Origin: Henckelia pumila
Lineage: Eukaryota > Streptophyta > Magnoliopsida > Lamiales > Gesneriaceae
Length of the DNA: 64,000 nucleotides
Direction of reading: 5' to 3'
Assembly (NCBI RefSeq): GCF_033568475.1
Contig: NC_133123.1
Span: 5,642,001-5,706,000 of the forward strand
Within the stretch, counting starts at the first letter, position 1. The number at the start of each line of letters is the position of its first letter. The notes beneath the pieces were generated by a model. It saw only the letters and a program-made list of their open reading frames with translations. It had not been told where the DNA came from and did not search any database. Both the position numbers and the translations under genes were made by a program. Of the stretch, positions 48,416 to 62,855 are shown piece by piece.

Positions 48416-51406
48416 CTGAGAACTAACATCCATCATTTTTTTGATGTGTATTGGCCTAGGTCAATCTCCGCACTAATATAATACTTTCAAATTACAACAA
48501 GTCTTATAAAACAAACACATCTCATGATATATAGAGAATAAAAATCTTAATTAACTACCGGCTAAGCGCTCCCACATCTCTAGACATATTTATTCCACTC
48601 TGTATTTGGCAATGTATTCACCATTAATAACCCATCTAATGGTTGATATTAATTAATAATTATTTAAGGCAAACCATCAATCAAGAAGAGAGAAAGGGAC
48701 ATATAATTCGTCGATGAGACAAACTTAAATTTCTATTAAGTGTAGAATTTATTTATTAAATATTCCAGCTGGTGACATTGGGCGAGTGGGCTTGATTCTT
48801 TGAATGTGATATCTATAATTTTCTTATTTTTTAAAAAATAAAAGTGATATCTATAATTTTTGGTAAATCAAGAAACGAAAAACCGATAGGCGTAAGGCTA
48901 CAAAACGATAGACAAATTCAATGGAGTCGTTGGATTTATATTTAAGCTTTTCACATGCTTTGTCTTTAGAAAATACAAAACCACCTCTATCTACTATGTT
49001 TGGATTCACGTGAAGGGTGCATTTAATTTCCTATAATAATTAACAATCACATCCATCTTATATATATAGTAGTTTAATATAATGATAGAGGAGCATGCAT
49101 ATAATCTTCACTGATTATTATGATTATAATATTTGGACAAATCATGTTGTAGTAAAATACATTATTAATATTTAGAATTATAAAACGAACCTTCCGTGCA
49201 TTTTCCTAAATTTTTTCGAGAATGATTATTTTCAAAAAACAAAACACACAATATAGCTAACTTACATAGCCGTCAAATTTTATTTTATTTATTATTTTTT
49301 TTTTGATGTAACATAATTAACAAAATTCAATACAACTTGTGTCTTTCACCTTCTTGCAAAGATATCACTTTCATGCATACTGACATTAAATAATCTATGG
49401 AAAAGTACAGTTGGATTGATGAATGATTTATGAGTAAGTTTAGTCAACATTAGCAATGTGATCAATATAAGCAGCATACGTGATACCAAATCTTAGTCTA
49501 ATCAAGATCTTAAAAAACGTCATTGTCTGTCCCTTTTTCGTTATTTTAAGATGGATAATTACCTCGTTTAGTAAATGGGACAAATTGTGGGCTAGAAAGT
49601 AATCATTTTTAAATATTTTATTTTTTAAAAAAAGTTATACATTCTAAATCTTGGGACAAAAAAGAAAACTACAACCACAGATTTAAAAAAAAAAAATAAT
49701 TACTTTCAATCTTTAATTTACAACCGACATTAATATTTTTTCCACAATAAATTAAAGTGGTCCCACGTCAAATTATAAAAAGCTTTACGAGTTTTTCATC
49801 GGTTTAAGAACACATCGAAGCCAATTTATTGGGATTTATTGAATTCTGAAAAATCGAGGTAATTAAGATGGAGGTCTGATTTGAAGATTTTAGTTTTTAT
49901 TTGATTGTGTGACACTGTGATGATTCGACTCCAAGGTTCTATAAATAAATAAAATAACTCAAAGCCATGTAACGAGATTGAGATTTAATTGAAAATAACA
50001 GCCCCCCTTTAAATATTCAGAAAATTATTCGAACCCTTTTAAATATTCCGTTGCCTACACACTTTGATCCGTTACGAGAAAGTTTGACCATAAATTTACC
50101 TAGCTATATCTGGAATATCAAATTTCATACTTCATCTCTATGTTAAATGAGTGAATATAAATGGTCTTCAATGTGATTATGTCTTTACAATCAGGGATAA
50201 AACCAATCATTTTAATTAAATATAAGTTGTTCGACTTGTTGATCTATGAACAGAAGTAAAAACACGAGATCATAGTTATAACATTAGAACTCTACGATCT
50301 TCCAAAATCAAACGAGGGCGAGAAACACCCCATGGGCTTGTGAAGAGCATCTATAGGAAGGATACAGTCGCACTTTTTTTTTTTGAAACTGATATAGTCA
50401 CACTTGTTAAGCTGTAATTCAAAATTTGAAAATGGTAATATGGGGGGGTCAATGAAAGAACGTACATAACATATAGTTTTTACCGCTTGCCTGGGGTCCC
50501 GTGCAGAGCTGTCCATTTATACTTACAGATATGCATTAATAAATGCCACTCAACGGCTACAACCCCCCACTTCATTCATTTTCTGTATTGTTTAGGTGTT
50601 TCTTCTACTCTTGATCTCCCCATTTTGCAGACAAGCAAAACTGGTTCAAGGTTTGTGATCGGCTCATTTCTTTGATTATGAGCTCTGAATTCTTCTTTCC
50701 AAGATTTTGTCTTCATGGTGTCAGGTTAATTTCTTGGATTATGAGAGTGATTAACTTTGATCTGTCTCATCCTATGGTTTTTTTTGGGGGGGTGGTTGTT
50801 CAAAGCTTGATGAAATGCTTAGTTAAAAGGGTTTGTTTTTTTGTTTTTTGTATATCGTAACAGCATTAACCTCGAGATTCTTGAAATTTAATGAAGGATT
50901 TAGTAATAAATGACTGATTCTTGATCTTGGATCTTTGTTTGCCGACTACTATTTCTGTAACTTCAGATCTCTCATGAGCATCCACTTGATCGTCGTTTTT
51001 TTTACACAGTACAACGTACGTAGGCTAAAGGTGTGCACATCTTTTTATTGCATTAAAAGTTGGGATAAGTGGACTGCAAAGTTACTTTCTTTTGTGGAGA
51101 AAAAAGCATGCGTCATACCTTTGGACACTTCTTTATGTTGCACTCCAAAAAATAGACAAATCACATGAGAAACTGTCTGATTTTTCCGCGTGTGTTCGTT
51201 TGAATCTTTACTTCAAAAGGTATGATGAAGCTACACTTCTTGATTGTATGTATACTACAGTTTTTTTTTTTAATTTAGGTGTATTTATCAGTTGAAATGT
51301 TTGCTGTCTAGCTGAAACTCCTCCTCATATAATATTTCAAATTATGCAGATCAAACATTAAGTTCTGCTGCTGTTAAAAATTATTTATCTTTAATCTCTA
51401 TCAAGA

Positions 51407-52603
51407 ATGCCAAGAACAACAAGGTATTTATCATAACCAGGACTCTCTTTGTTGAATCAATTTTGTGTGATTTCATTGATTTGATGAGAGTACAGGTTAA
51501 CAGAAGTGCCTCAAAAGCAAACTCCCCGAGGCCCCCCTCATCTCAGGACGTCGAGCTCTGCTTCTGAACCGCTACACCATCGTGTTAGAACCGAAAGGAG
51601 CCCGAAAATCGCAGAGGGCCGTTCTCCTCGTGGTGCCCAATCTGATCCGGTGAATAAAAAGAAGCTCGGGACGCGTATCGCTGATTTGGAGTCTCAACTT
51701 GGGCAAGCACAAGATGAGCTCAAAAGTCTTAAAGACCAATTAGTGTCAGCTGAGGCTGCCAAAAAAGTGGTTCAAGAACAGCTTGAGAAGAAAGCAAAGA
51801 AACAGCCAAACGTCCCGGAGTCGATGCAGATCCAAGAGAAGCACTCAACTTCAGTTAAAACCGAAGAGGTGGACATGAAGAACAGCAGTGTGGCAGAGTT
51901 TGAATCGTCTGATGAAGTAGAGAACGAGACTGATGTTTTTGAAGTTCCTATGGAAACTAAGACACAAGTCATATCTATATCCGATGGTTTGTTGCCTGAA
52001 ACTCCAGCAATAACAGAACCAGAGAATTCCACTTTTGATGAGTTGGGATCAAAGAATGATGAGATAAACTTGTTGAAAACCAAGCTAGACGAAAAAGAGA
52101 AAGAAATGGAGGTTTTTCGTCAAGAAAATCAGAGCTTAAAGAACGAGCTTCACGAGAAATCGCTTAAGATATCATCAGCTCAATCTCAGATAGAGGAACT
52201 GACTTTGAAGTCGAGTAAAGCGGATCAAGAACTTGAAAATACAAAAAACAATGCATTACAGATCAATGAGAGGTTAATTGCTGCCGAAAAGGCAAAGGAA
52301 GAGTTAGAAAGTGAGATGAAGAGGCTTCGGGTGCAAACAGAGCAATGGAGGAAAGCAGCTGATGCAGCAGCATCAGTCCTAGCAGGGGGGGTAGAGATGA
52401 ATGGAAGAAGGATTTCTGAGAGGTGTGGATCCATGGATAATCATTATAGAAGCACGTATGAACCGGTTGGTCTGTATTCCGGTTATGTTGATTCCCCTAG
52501 ACCGATGGATGACGAAAGTGACGATGTTTTTGAAGGCGGAAAAAGAAAAGGTTCTGGCATTAGAATGTTTGGGGATCTTTGGAAAAAGAAGGGCCAAAAG
52601 TAG
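51407..52603 (+). CDS. Interactor of constitutive active ROPs (ICR/RIP family)
   Basis: Coiled-coil scaffold that binds GTP-loaded ROP GTPases and links them to microtubules, exocytosis and polarity factors. Exons 51407-51423 (17 nt: MPRTT plus two bases) and 51496-52603, 374 aa. The tiny first coding exon is supported because it gives the family start MPRTTRLTEVPQKQTPRGPP. N-terminal basic block LRTSSSASEPLHHR with SP sites, then coiled coil 1 (about 57-105, KKKLGTRIADLESQLGQAQ), an acidic middle containing ETDVFEVP, and coiled coil 2 (about 200-305). The conserved QTEQWRKAADAAASVLAGG motif lies within the ROP-binding region. A basic C-terminus MFGDLWKKKGQK follows. Length and layout fit Arabidopsis ICR1-ICR4; the exact member is not resolved. 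Confidence 0.94.
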
Positions 52604-52747
52604 AAGCTTAAATTTTGTTTTGTGGTTGATGTGTTTATGCATGCTTTATATTCAGGCTAAGGGAATATGGTTACTTGCCATATTATTTGCCATCAGTATT
52701 TGACTATTTGTATTATGATTACTCCGACGTTCTCGTGATTGATAATC

Positions 52748-52753
52748 AATAAA
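52748..52753 (+). terminator. Candidate poly(A) signal of the ICR gene
   Basis: AATAAA 145 bp after the stop codon, a usual distance for plant 3' UTRs. Confidence 0.45.
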
Positions 52754-53374
52754 AGATGGAGTTATAAAGTAAGGATTTTTGAAGTAGGGCTGAGCTCCTC
52801 TGCTCTAGTACAGCATGTAAGCTTATTGAAACCCCCAGTTATCACTCATTATAGTTGTTTATGTGCATTATGCATTATAAGTTATGATTCTGGACAGTAA
52901 AATCATGCAGGATTATGCTTCGGAGCATCACGGTTTGAGCGAAAACATTCAGTCGCTTAATCGTGGGAGCATACAGAAATGCACTATTCTAAGATTGCAT
53001 GAAATCCATTCTTGAGATGAAACAAAAATGAACTATAACTTGTGGTCATATAGCAAGTATACTATTATCATCTTATTCTATGTTGTATGCATTCATATAA
53101 AAGCATTGATGAAAGACCAAATAAATCCCACCTGACCACTTTCAAGATTCATATTCCAGCTTTCCATATTATAATCAAGAATTGTCCTATAACTCTGATT
53201 TTCTTCAACTCACAGCCCATTTTGTTGTTCAGTTGCGCAGACCAATCCACAATCCCTATATATTTTTCAGTTTGCATCCATTTATCTCAATCAAGGAAGA
53301 CAAATTTACTTTTTCTTCTAATTGCAAACATTAGATTAGATCAAGAGTTGAGATAATAACACTGATGCGTTTAT

Positions 53375-54545
53375 CATAAAATGGGTATCCGGGGATGGGT
53401 ATGACCCCGGGGATAAAAATGGCAGCAAGCTTCCTTGCCTAGCCGTGGAGGCTATCTACACATCCAAAACAAGGAAGCTCGTCAGCGGATCGCCGGGGGA
53501 GGTTTTCGGCGTCGCCACTCCGATGATTAAGTCAGTTTAAAAAGTATGGAATGGGCTTTAGAGATTCTTTTGTTTGAGAGAGTGAGTGTGTGCAGAAAGA
53601 GCGATGATGATCCATGAGAGATGTCCCAGCCTGATCCTTATACTCGTCAGCCCGGGTCCTCAATGATTATTGGGTATGGCCTTACTGACAGTTTTTAGAA
53701 TGATGGGATGGTTACCACGTGTCATTTAGACATCCGTAGTTTTCCACTCCGTTGGAATGTGGTTAGTAATGATTCGGTCGGTGATTTGATCCTGACACAC
53801 TCTAAGTAGACGTGGCCGTTTCCTGGCCCTAAGAATAGAAAAGCTCGGGTCCCACTAGTTTTCCTTCCTTTCCCGTCTTTCGAAGGTTTCCTCCTAGATA
53901 CCTGACTCCCTTGTTTTTACCCGGGCTCCCTTCAATCTCCCGGGATTTCCACAGATTCCCTGGGCTTCTGAGAAGGCCTGGTTGGTCCGGTTCCCGGGTT
54001 CTCGCCACCCGGGATATTTCACGAGGATATCACTACACTCCCTAAAAATAATCGGGCTAGGACCCGCTACGCTGTCCCGAGGAGTTAGTATTACGATACC
54101 CTGGGCCCTGGGTTCTCACTGGATTTCTGGGATGCCCGGGTGCCTAAACCTTCCGGGTTATCTCATCATCCGAGATATTTTCGATCGAAAACCCGGGATA
54201 TCTCACGAAGATATCACTACACTCCCTGAAGATAGTCGGGTTAGGACCCGCTCCGCTGTACCGAGGAGTTAGTATTACGATACCCTGGGCCCTGAGTTCT
54301 CCCTGGATTTCTGGGATGGCTCGGGTGCCTAAACCTTTCGGGTTATCTCATCATCCGAGATATTCCAGGTCCCCGGGTTCTCGCCACCCGGATATCTCAC
54401 TAGGATATCAAACACGAAAAAATAAGTCGAGATCCGTTGTAATTTGTAACAACTGGGGTGAGGCTTTGTGAGCCAATAACCTTTCCGGATACTCCTTTCT
54501 CGCTCGTTCTATTTTCAGTTTCATCAAGCGTTTCGACATCTATAA
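53375..54545. repeat. GC-rich repeat block with 184-bp tandem units; possible fossil LTR
   Basis: A sharply bounded 1.2-kb segment with much higher GC than its flanks, and many CCCGGG motifs. Two tandem units start at GGGATAT in 54011 and 54195 (period 184), each containing GATATCACTACACTCCCT, GAGGAGTTAGTATTACGA and TTATCTCATCATCCGAGATA. A partial third follows at about 54368-54403. A TCGCCACTCCGATGATTAAG block near 53512 recalls plant LTR sequences. I could not recognise paired ends or a flank duplication, so the class is open. Confidence 0.55.
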
Positions 54546-55521
54546 CATAATCCCAATGTTATCCTAAAAATTAGACATAATATTTCAAACAACAGTTACT
54601 AATGTTGTCCTCCACCCCGTGGAAGTGGTCATCACCGCGGTTATCGTCGTTCTTCACTGATACCTGGAGTCTAGATACATTTGTTTTTGTGAGTTTTATC
54701 ACCGAAATGACTTGGTTTATAAAAGTATTGTAGTGAGAAATTTTTTCATATATCGTTAATCGTTATATATTTACTTCAAATATTTGGAAAGTTACTGTCT
54801 CTAGATATTGAATTAGTTCCAAATAACTACTAGTCAACTTTAATGGGATTAGAAAAAAATTTTTGAAAGAAAAGTAGACTCAACAAAAAATATATATATA
54901 TATATTTTCTTTAAATTATTCTTGGTTTTATTATTCGACCAAATCTTGTAGAGATAAAAAAAACATCTTTCTTGGTTATTAATTATTATTTTTAGCCTTC
55001 AAAAAAAAAATTTATTATTGTTAGCCTCTTCTCATTGAATGATGCAGATATAAAATCACGTCAAACAATGCAAAATTTGAGCTCCAAGAAACTAGGAGTT
55101 GAAGATAATTGATTAGCGGCAGTCAAGGATTTGACTGTATCCCTTTTCTTGAATTTATTCTTTTTGAAAAAAAAAAAACCATAAAATTTGTCATATTGAA
55201 TGTGATGCAATGAATTTGCCAGAGAATAATCTAACCCAGTTTGAGTCTTTGACAAATAATGATTTTCCGTGAATAGTACTTGCCTAATTATTATTATTTT
55301 TCTAGAAAAAAAAAGATTAGAGAAAGAGAGAGAGAATGAATTGTGGTGGCAAACTATTTACACACAAACAAGGTAATGGATGAATTCTTGAATTATGAAC
55401 AAACAAGTTACAAGATGTATGGAGGAGGAAAGACAGAGAAGCAAAGGAAAACACAAACTTTGCCATCTATGGAAAAATTTGAATCTGACTGTACCAAACC
55501 CCTAAATGTGCCAAGCAAACA

Positions 55522-57127
<1,606 letters not shown>

Positions 57128-57262
57128 TGATTTCTTGGGGGATTGGCGAATGTAGAGGGAAGTGGAGAAGCAGAGGTATGGAGATTTCTTTTCTATCGAA
57201 AGATTTGGACAGCTGAGTTTTAAGGTTTGTGAATGAAGGAACGAGGGTGGAGTGTTGCTTGG

Positions 57263-57272
57263 CTATTTATAG
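57263..57272 (-). promoter_or_regulatory. TATA box of the GA2ox gene
   Basis: CTATAAATAG on the minus strand, a near-consensus plant TATA box about 137 bp before ATG 57127, giving a leader of about 105 bases. Confidence 0.7.
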
Positions 57273-57351
57273 AGGGTTTTGGAGAGAAAAAAATGGGGAG
57301 GGCTGAATAAGATTTCGTGAACATTAATAATAATAATAATAATAACAATAA

Positions 57352-57533
57352 GGGTAATGCTACATGTACGTTGAGGGCTACACGTTGGGTTACATATTGC
57401 ACATGATATTACATGATTATCCATGTACTTTATTTGGAAAAAAATTTTCAAAAATGCATGTAGGATAATCATGTAATTTCAAATGGAATGTGTAATCCAA
57501 CGTGTTATCCTCGATGTACATGTAGCATTACCC
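57352..57533. mobile_element. Small foldback MITE in the GA2ox promoter
   Basis: A 182-bp near-palindrome. The left end GGGTAATGCTACATGTAC is matched perfectly by the right end GTACATGTAGCATTACCC, and the arms continue through CACGTTGG/CCAACGTG and ATTACATGATTATCC/GGATAATCATGTAAT to an A/T-rich centre. It sits inside an AAT trinucleotide repeat (57323-57351 and 57534-57547), which hides the exact target duplication. Superfamily uncertain. Confidence 0.85.
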
Positions 57534-59047
57534 AATAATAATAATAAAAGTCGTACTGAATTAATATTATGAGTGAGTATAATTTTGTGAAGGGGAGATA
57601 TTCAATCATGCGTATTTTATCTAATAATAATAATAATTTGGCGGTGACATCAATAAATGTATAATTATGTTCCATGTATGAATTATTATGCATAAAACTT
57701 TTTATTGCTTTCGTGTTACAATTTGGCATAATAGCGTCATCAAAAAATCAAAAATTCTAAACTTTCGATTTGCAATAACTAAATACACGTATAAAAATTG
57801 AATTTTTTATTGGATATGATTTATTAAAAAAATATTATTTTTTATATTAAAAATATTATTATTTTATAACACGAGAGATCGATTCAATAAATATATTTAT
57901 GCACGTTTATTAATTAGTACATGAAGAATCGTAGAATTATCTTAAACTCATTTCGTATGGGTTAGGGATTTTCTATGTTTACTGATTTCTAACACAATTT
58001 AAAAGAAATACACTTGCCGTATTAATTATGTTTATAACGTTCGTTAGTGGTTGGTTTGGATGATTGAAACCTTAACTTATGGTCGACATCTCTGATTTCA
58101 TTTTAATATAATTTCAGTTGAAAAGATGATTTACGTTGGAAAAGAAATACATTTTAATCATAAAATATCATAAATGAGAGAGAGGGGAAAAAGAAAGAGA
58201 GAGAGAGAAAAGCAAGAAATAGTCAACTTGGTGCTTGGCTGGTCCACGCTTCATCAATTTGATGATGACTCGGTTTCCTAGAATATGAAGTTTCGTCTTC
58301 GGTTCACACAGCTTATTATTTGACATGTGTAAATTACGTGTTTGTGAAGTCAATATATATTGAGTAAATGTTTTTTCCGATGTACAAATTAGCTAAAATT
58401 TTCGCCGGTGTTGGAGATTGGTGGATGCTATTTTATTGGACATTGTTCAATTAGATTTTTAATTGTACATCCTTCTAACATTGAGATATCTAACTGTCTA
58501 TTTTTTTTGCATATGAACATCTCGCATGTATAGATGGATACTTTCTATGAGCTAGCATCGATTTTACCGGGTGTTGGTTTGTAATTGGATTGCCGGAAAT
58601 GGGAAATTTTCAAAATATTTGATTCGAGATATACTTAATATATTCATGTATATAAATTGTGATAATGTCATATGTCATATAATTAAAACCCATTAATTCA
58701 TTCACTCGATTTCAAGTTCAAAAATATTGTTTTCCACGTCTTTCATCATTAACAACAATTACGTGTAGATGACGTCCAATGCGTGACTGAGATCTCTTGT
58801 TAAATTTATATGACGTCATTATTAGATTTGCAACTAGGTTTCTTCAATTCTATAAATAGGATACACAGGAGATTTTTGGTAATCTCGCATTCAAAAACTT
58901 TCTAATGCCGGCCGCCGAAAAACCTAACAAATGATGTGTCTCGATTTTGCAAAAGATTAATGGCTAAAAATTGTTTCTTTGTTAACAAAATTATTTTTGT
59001 ATCGAGGAGCAGGCACGCACATGCAATATCCCAATAAATATATAAAG

Positions 59048-59073
59048 ATATATATATATATATATATATATAA

Positions 59074-59113
<40 letters not shown>
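59048..59113. repeat. (TA)n microsatellite
   Basis: Two TA runs separated by TATAAAGATATA, about 66 bp in total. Confidence 0.9.
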
Positions 59114-59116
<3 letters not shown>

Positions 59117-59214
59117 TTATTTGTGCTGATAATGAGGGGGAAAAAATGTACGCTTTTGAACCAAACATGTGAAATTATACATTTTAGTCTAGGCACTCAA
59201 TATTGTAAATGATG

Positions 59215-59540
59215 TACAATTAATAAAAAAGTCAGATTCTCTTCGACATTCGTTAGCACGCGTTAAACTATTTTTTTGAAAGAAGTTGGCATTTCCTTGT
59301 GTATGCATTTGAGTTGTTAATTAGTAGCATCTAGAATTTGATAACACCCTCTTGAATAAAAGGATTTTAAATTCATATACAATTAATAAGAAAGTCAGAT
59401 TCTCTTCGACATTCGTTAGCACGCGTTAAACTATTTTTTTGAAAGAAGTTGGCATTTCCTTGTGTATGCATTTGAGTTGTTAATTAGTAGCATCTAGAAT
59501 TTGATAACACCCTCTTGGATAGAAGGATTTTAAATTCATG
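59215..59540. repeat. 163-bp direct tandem duplication
   Basis: Units 59215-59377 and 59378-59540 differ at only about five positions over their length. Shared strings include TCTTCGACATTCGTTAGCAC and GTTGGCATTTCCTTGTGTAT. High identity implies a young event. Confidence 0.92.
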
Positions 59541-59815
59541 GATTTCAAATATACTCAAATGTATTTTTCTTGTATATAGAAGTAGCAACATAAATTTCAA
59601 ATCTACTCATTTCATGTTTATATGATATTTCATGTTAGTTATGATAGATTTCAAGTCCACACAATAATGAATTCATTTGAATGCATTCTACTTTATATAA
59701 CTAATGTGTAAATAAGTAGTGTATAAATTTAGGATTTGATTTATTATTTCATTGTTAACAATTAAATAGAATCGAAATTCATGGATTTAAAATCTTTCCA
59801 TCCAAATACAACCTT
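59513..59815. mobile_element. Inverted-repeat MITE candidate
   Basis: The left arm TTGGATAGAAGGATTTTAAA (from 59516) is mirrored by the right arm TTTAAAATCTTTCCATCCAA (about 59786-59805). The arms extend to ATTCATGGATTTC and GAAATTCATGGATTT. The first tandem-duplication unit also ends in a copy of this left end. No clear flank duplication. Confidence 0.55.
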
Positions 59816-59976
59816 AGATAAAGATAAAGTTTTTCTTAGAAATAATATTTTTTAGCATAAAGAGAAATCATTTTTATTTATTTGTGATCGAAAAACCCAC
59901 TTTCTCTGATTTTTTTGTGTACATTGAGTATAATTTCGAAGTAATGTAGTAACCTCTAGACTACATTAAATCGGGT

Positions 59977-61735
59977 TGTTAGTTGTTACACATAGGCTAT
60001 ATTAAGTCGTTAGGAAATATGTAGTTGTACATATGGAGTTGGATAATACTCTCTTTTGAGCTATATTCTGAGATTGAATTAGACTGGATTCCCTAAGGAA
60101 AACCCGTGCATTCTTAATTCTTTACAAACTACTGTATATTCTAAACAGTTCCTAGTCGATTGAGCCGTCCGTTAATAAGGATAAGGATCGCTCGAGATTG
60201 AGACTAGCATTTGCGATGCCGAGTACCACGTTTCATTGGTATGGAACATAGAGATGTTCAAAGCATGCAAATGGATATTCATACGATGAATGATCGAACT
60301 ACCCTATCCGGACTTTCCAAGTGGTTATCACTTATCGAGTGGATAAAGTCCGCGGTTTTGGTTGTACACCATTAGTCCTTACTACTTGAAACATCATTGA
60401 GACTCTATATGCTAGTACTGTACTTTGACTCGTTTACCGACTCTATTGGGGTCATCAGGTGTCGGGATTGGGTGCAGTTACGACACATATAGGAGTCGAT
60501 GCTTTGTTGTCAAGGATTCACCACATACTTGCTAGTGTGGATATCCTATGCAATCTGAGGAGATATTAGTGTGACGAATCTCTGGCCAGAGTACATGATG
60601 TGTTTTAAAAAATGGTTTCTTAGTAGCACATGCGATGTCACTATTTGATCTTCAAGATGCATTGCATAGTTATCGAATCTCGAACGACTCTCGATTTACC
60701 AATGGTTGTTGATTCGATCGGGATATATGGATGAAGGGACCATACTGTACGCTAACCAAAATCTATTGGTTCTTGCAGGCACTATCAGTGATACCTAGGG
60801 AATCATGGGGCGATGTTGATAGGCGCTCTTACCATGATTCGATGGGCAAGTCGGAAATTGTTGTTCCGAGTCACAAGGAGTTGTGAGCCCACGGCTAGCT
60901 GTATCCCTGAACCATTGAGGGTCACACAAGTAATGGATTTTTAATTCCCGTTGAGATAATTAAATTTAAAGAGTTAAATTTAGTGAATAAAGAAGTGGAA
61001 CTTCTAATTTAAGAGTAGAGGAGTAAGATTTCCTAAAATGACATAGGGATGGGCATTTTTGGAAATCACTGAATTCGGATTCAGAAAATTTATCTTGACT
61101 TTAAAAGATGCAGAAATGATTTCTGTGAACATTGGTGAAATTGGTTTATCAATCTGAGTCACGATGAATTTTATATTAATTTCTGAACATGCGGGCTTTG
61201 CTTGTCAGGCTTGAACTTATGACTAATGGGCCATAAGCTATTAGCAGCCCACATTATAAATAAGTTATTGCAGTACAGAAATTACACAACAGAGGTCACA
61301 AAATATTTTCGAAAACCCTATTTTTCCTACTATGGCCGCCGCCCCCTCCCTCTCTGCTTGAAAAAAATCCTGCCTGTGAATTTTGAATTTGCAGTCTGGT
61401 TTAACGGATCAAATTCGTTAATTCTCTTCGTAGAAACTTATGATAGATTTTCTAGTGCAATCTATCAGAGGGATTAAACTTCTGTTCGTGGACCTGATTG
61501 AAGAATTGTTCGTCCATCAGTTCCTGGGATATACAACAAGAGCAGAGTAATCTGTTGGTGTCCATAATCTCGTTTCGAGATTTCAAGGTAAAAATTTAAT
61601 TGTTATTTAATTTTTACACGCACAATTTAATCGTAAAGTTTTGATGCCCATGATATGGAATTGTTCCATATAAAATTTTTAAACTTCCGCTGCACCGGGT
61701 ATTAATTCTGATTGATCTGATCACGGTTCTCCAAC
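59977..61735 (-). mobile_element. Fossil LTR, Ty1/copia-like (probably solo)
   Basis: Read on the minus strand it begins TGTTGGAGAACCGTGATCAG and closes with GTGTAACAACTAACA, that is TG...CA ends. Its 1.76 kb is non-coding and of higher complexity than the flanks. The start and the interior recall long copia-type LTRs of asterid plants. No internal domain or second LTR is adjacent, so it is most simply a solo LTR, an old fossil. I found no flank duplication, and the low-coordinate end is approximate. Confidence 0.5.
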
Positions 61736-61969
61736 AACTACTTCTTAGCCACAGGCCCACGTTATTGACCACCACGATTTCAGCCTGGCGGACTCTTTAG
61801 TTTTTTAATTTTTTTTTAGTTCAACTTGTATTTAGTCCAGGTAACTCAAAAAAAAGATGTAGATATTGATAAAAGTTCGCCCGAGAGTCTATTAGTAGGA
61901 CGAATCAAACTCATAATCACTAATTAAGAATGCAATGCTCGTCTACTTGACTATTCCACCAAGTGGTTT

Positions 61970-62855
61970 TACAATCAGACCAACAATCGAACTGGTAAAT
62001 TTTTAGAAAGCATTCCGACCTTTCCAATTGATTCAACCAAGCAATCAAATCGGAATACTATTATATTATATAATAAAATAATATAATGTATTAATCGATA
62101 TATTTTGAATTTTAACAACTATAAATTAGTGTAAATATATAAATATATATTTAATAAAGTTTAAAATCTAAACAACAACATATATAAAATCAAAAAATCT
62201 ATAATATATTTTAAACAAAAAATAATCAAAATAAGCTCAAATTCTATTAAAATAATATTTTTAACAAAATTCAAAACCAAAAAGAAAAATTTTAAATTTT
62301 AAATAGTGGCGATAATTTTTTCAAGAAATTTATGAAAAAATCAGTTTATAAAAGAAATTTAAAACCTAAAAAACTTTTTAAAAAATAGGTGAATCAATCG
62401 GACTGGTTCTTGATCGGGTTTGACCGGTTTCGAACGTTTTGACCGATCAAATGGTTTTTAGACAAATTCCAAACCAGACCCGTGATTAGAGCTGTCAAAG
62501 TGGGCTGAACCGGCTGGGTTGACCCTCCCCGCCCCGCTATATAGGTGGGTTTGGGTTGACAAATTTTCAGCCCGTCTAAATAGTGGGCCGCCTCGTCCTG
62601 TCCCATCCTGTACGTTCCGCCCCGTCAAGCAGTGGGTTGTGGGCTAACCTGCCCCAATCCGTAAAATATAACTAAAAATTGACGAATCAACCCGACGTTC
62701 ATAGTGAAATAGGCGAAATGAGTTGATAAATGGTGGGCCGTCCCGCCCGGCCCCCGCCAACTGACAGGTTTTGGCGGGTTGGCCCGCCCGAAAGCCCATT
62801 TTCACATTTCCAACCTTGACTGATTCGCGATCGAACCGAACCCGTGATTGTAGGG
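61970..62855. mobile_element. Diverged hAT-like element interrupted by another
   Basis: Sequence such as CAATCAGACCAACAATCGAA on the left, an AT-rich core, and AATCGGACTGGTTCTTGATC then TTTGACCGGTTTCGAA on the right resemble the ACCGG-type MITE at 41970-42539. Ends uncertain because of divergence and the insertion near 62487. Confidence 0.4.
62487..62840. mobile_element. Inserted hAT-like MITE, GGGC/GCCC-rich
   Basis: Flanked by CCCGTGAT at 62479-62486 and 62841-62848, a perfect 8-bp duplication. The left end TAGAGCTGTCAAAGTGGGC is mirrored imperfectly by GCCCATTTTCACATTTCC near 62790-62815, with further bases before the flank. The interior is rich in GGGCC/GCCCGCC. 354 bp, non-coding. Confidence 0.5.

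Larger units (their letters stand above)
46046..51406. other. Spacer between PPO2 and the ICR gene
   Basis: 5.4 kb without a supportable gene. Holds the PPO2 3' UTR, two copies of a dispersed AT-rich repeat (46310-46500 and 47560-47780), a hAT MITE (47962-48415) and, from about 50550, the ICR promoter and leader. The leader region 50560-51400 shows possible splice signals (for example CAAG/GTTTGTGATC near 50650) and may contain 5'-UTR introns. Confidence 0.6.
52604..55521. other. Spacer between ICR and GA2ox genes
   Basis: The ICR 3' UTR comes first, with a poly(A) signal AATAAA at 52748. A GC-rich repeat block follows (about 53375-54545). The rest is AT-rich and leads into the GA2ox 3' end from the other side. 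No gene supported. Confidence 0.6.
57534..59976. other. AT-rich intergenic DNA right of GA2ox
   Basis: No gene supported. Contains a GA-rich tract near 58174-58210, a (TA)n microsatellite (59048-59113), a recent 163-bp tandem duplication (59215-59540) and an inverted-repeat element at about 59513-59815. Confidence 0.6.

Noticed and set aside
61226-61477. 83-codon frame in the right part of the window
   Set aside because: Lies wholly within the fossil LTR; no protein family resemblance.
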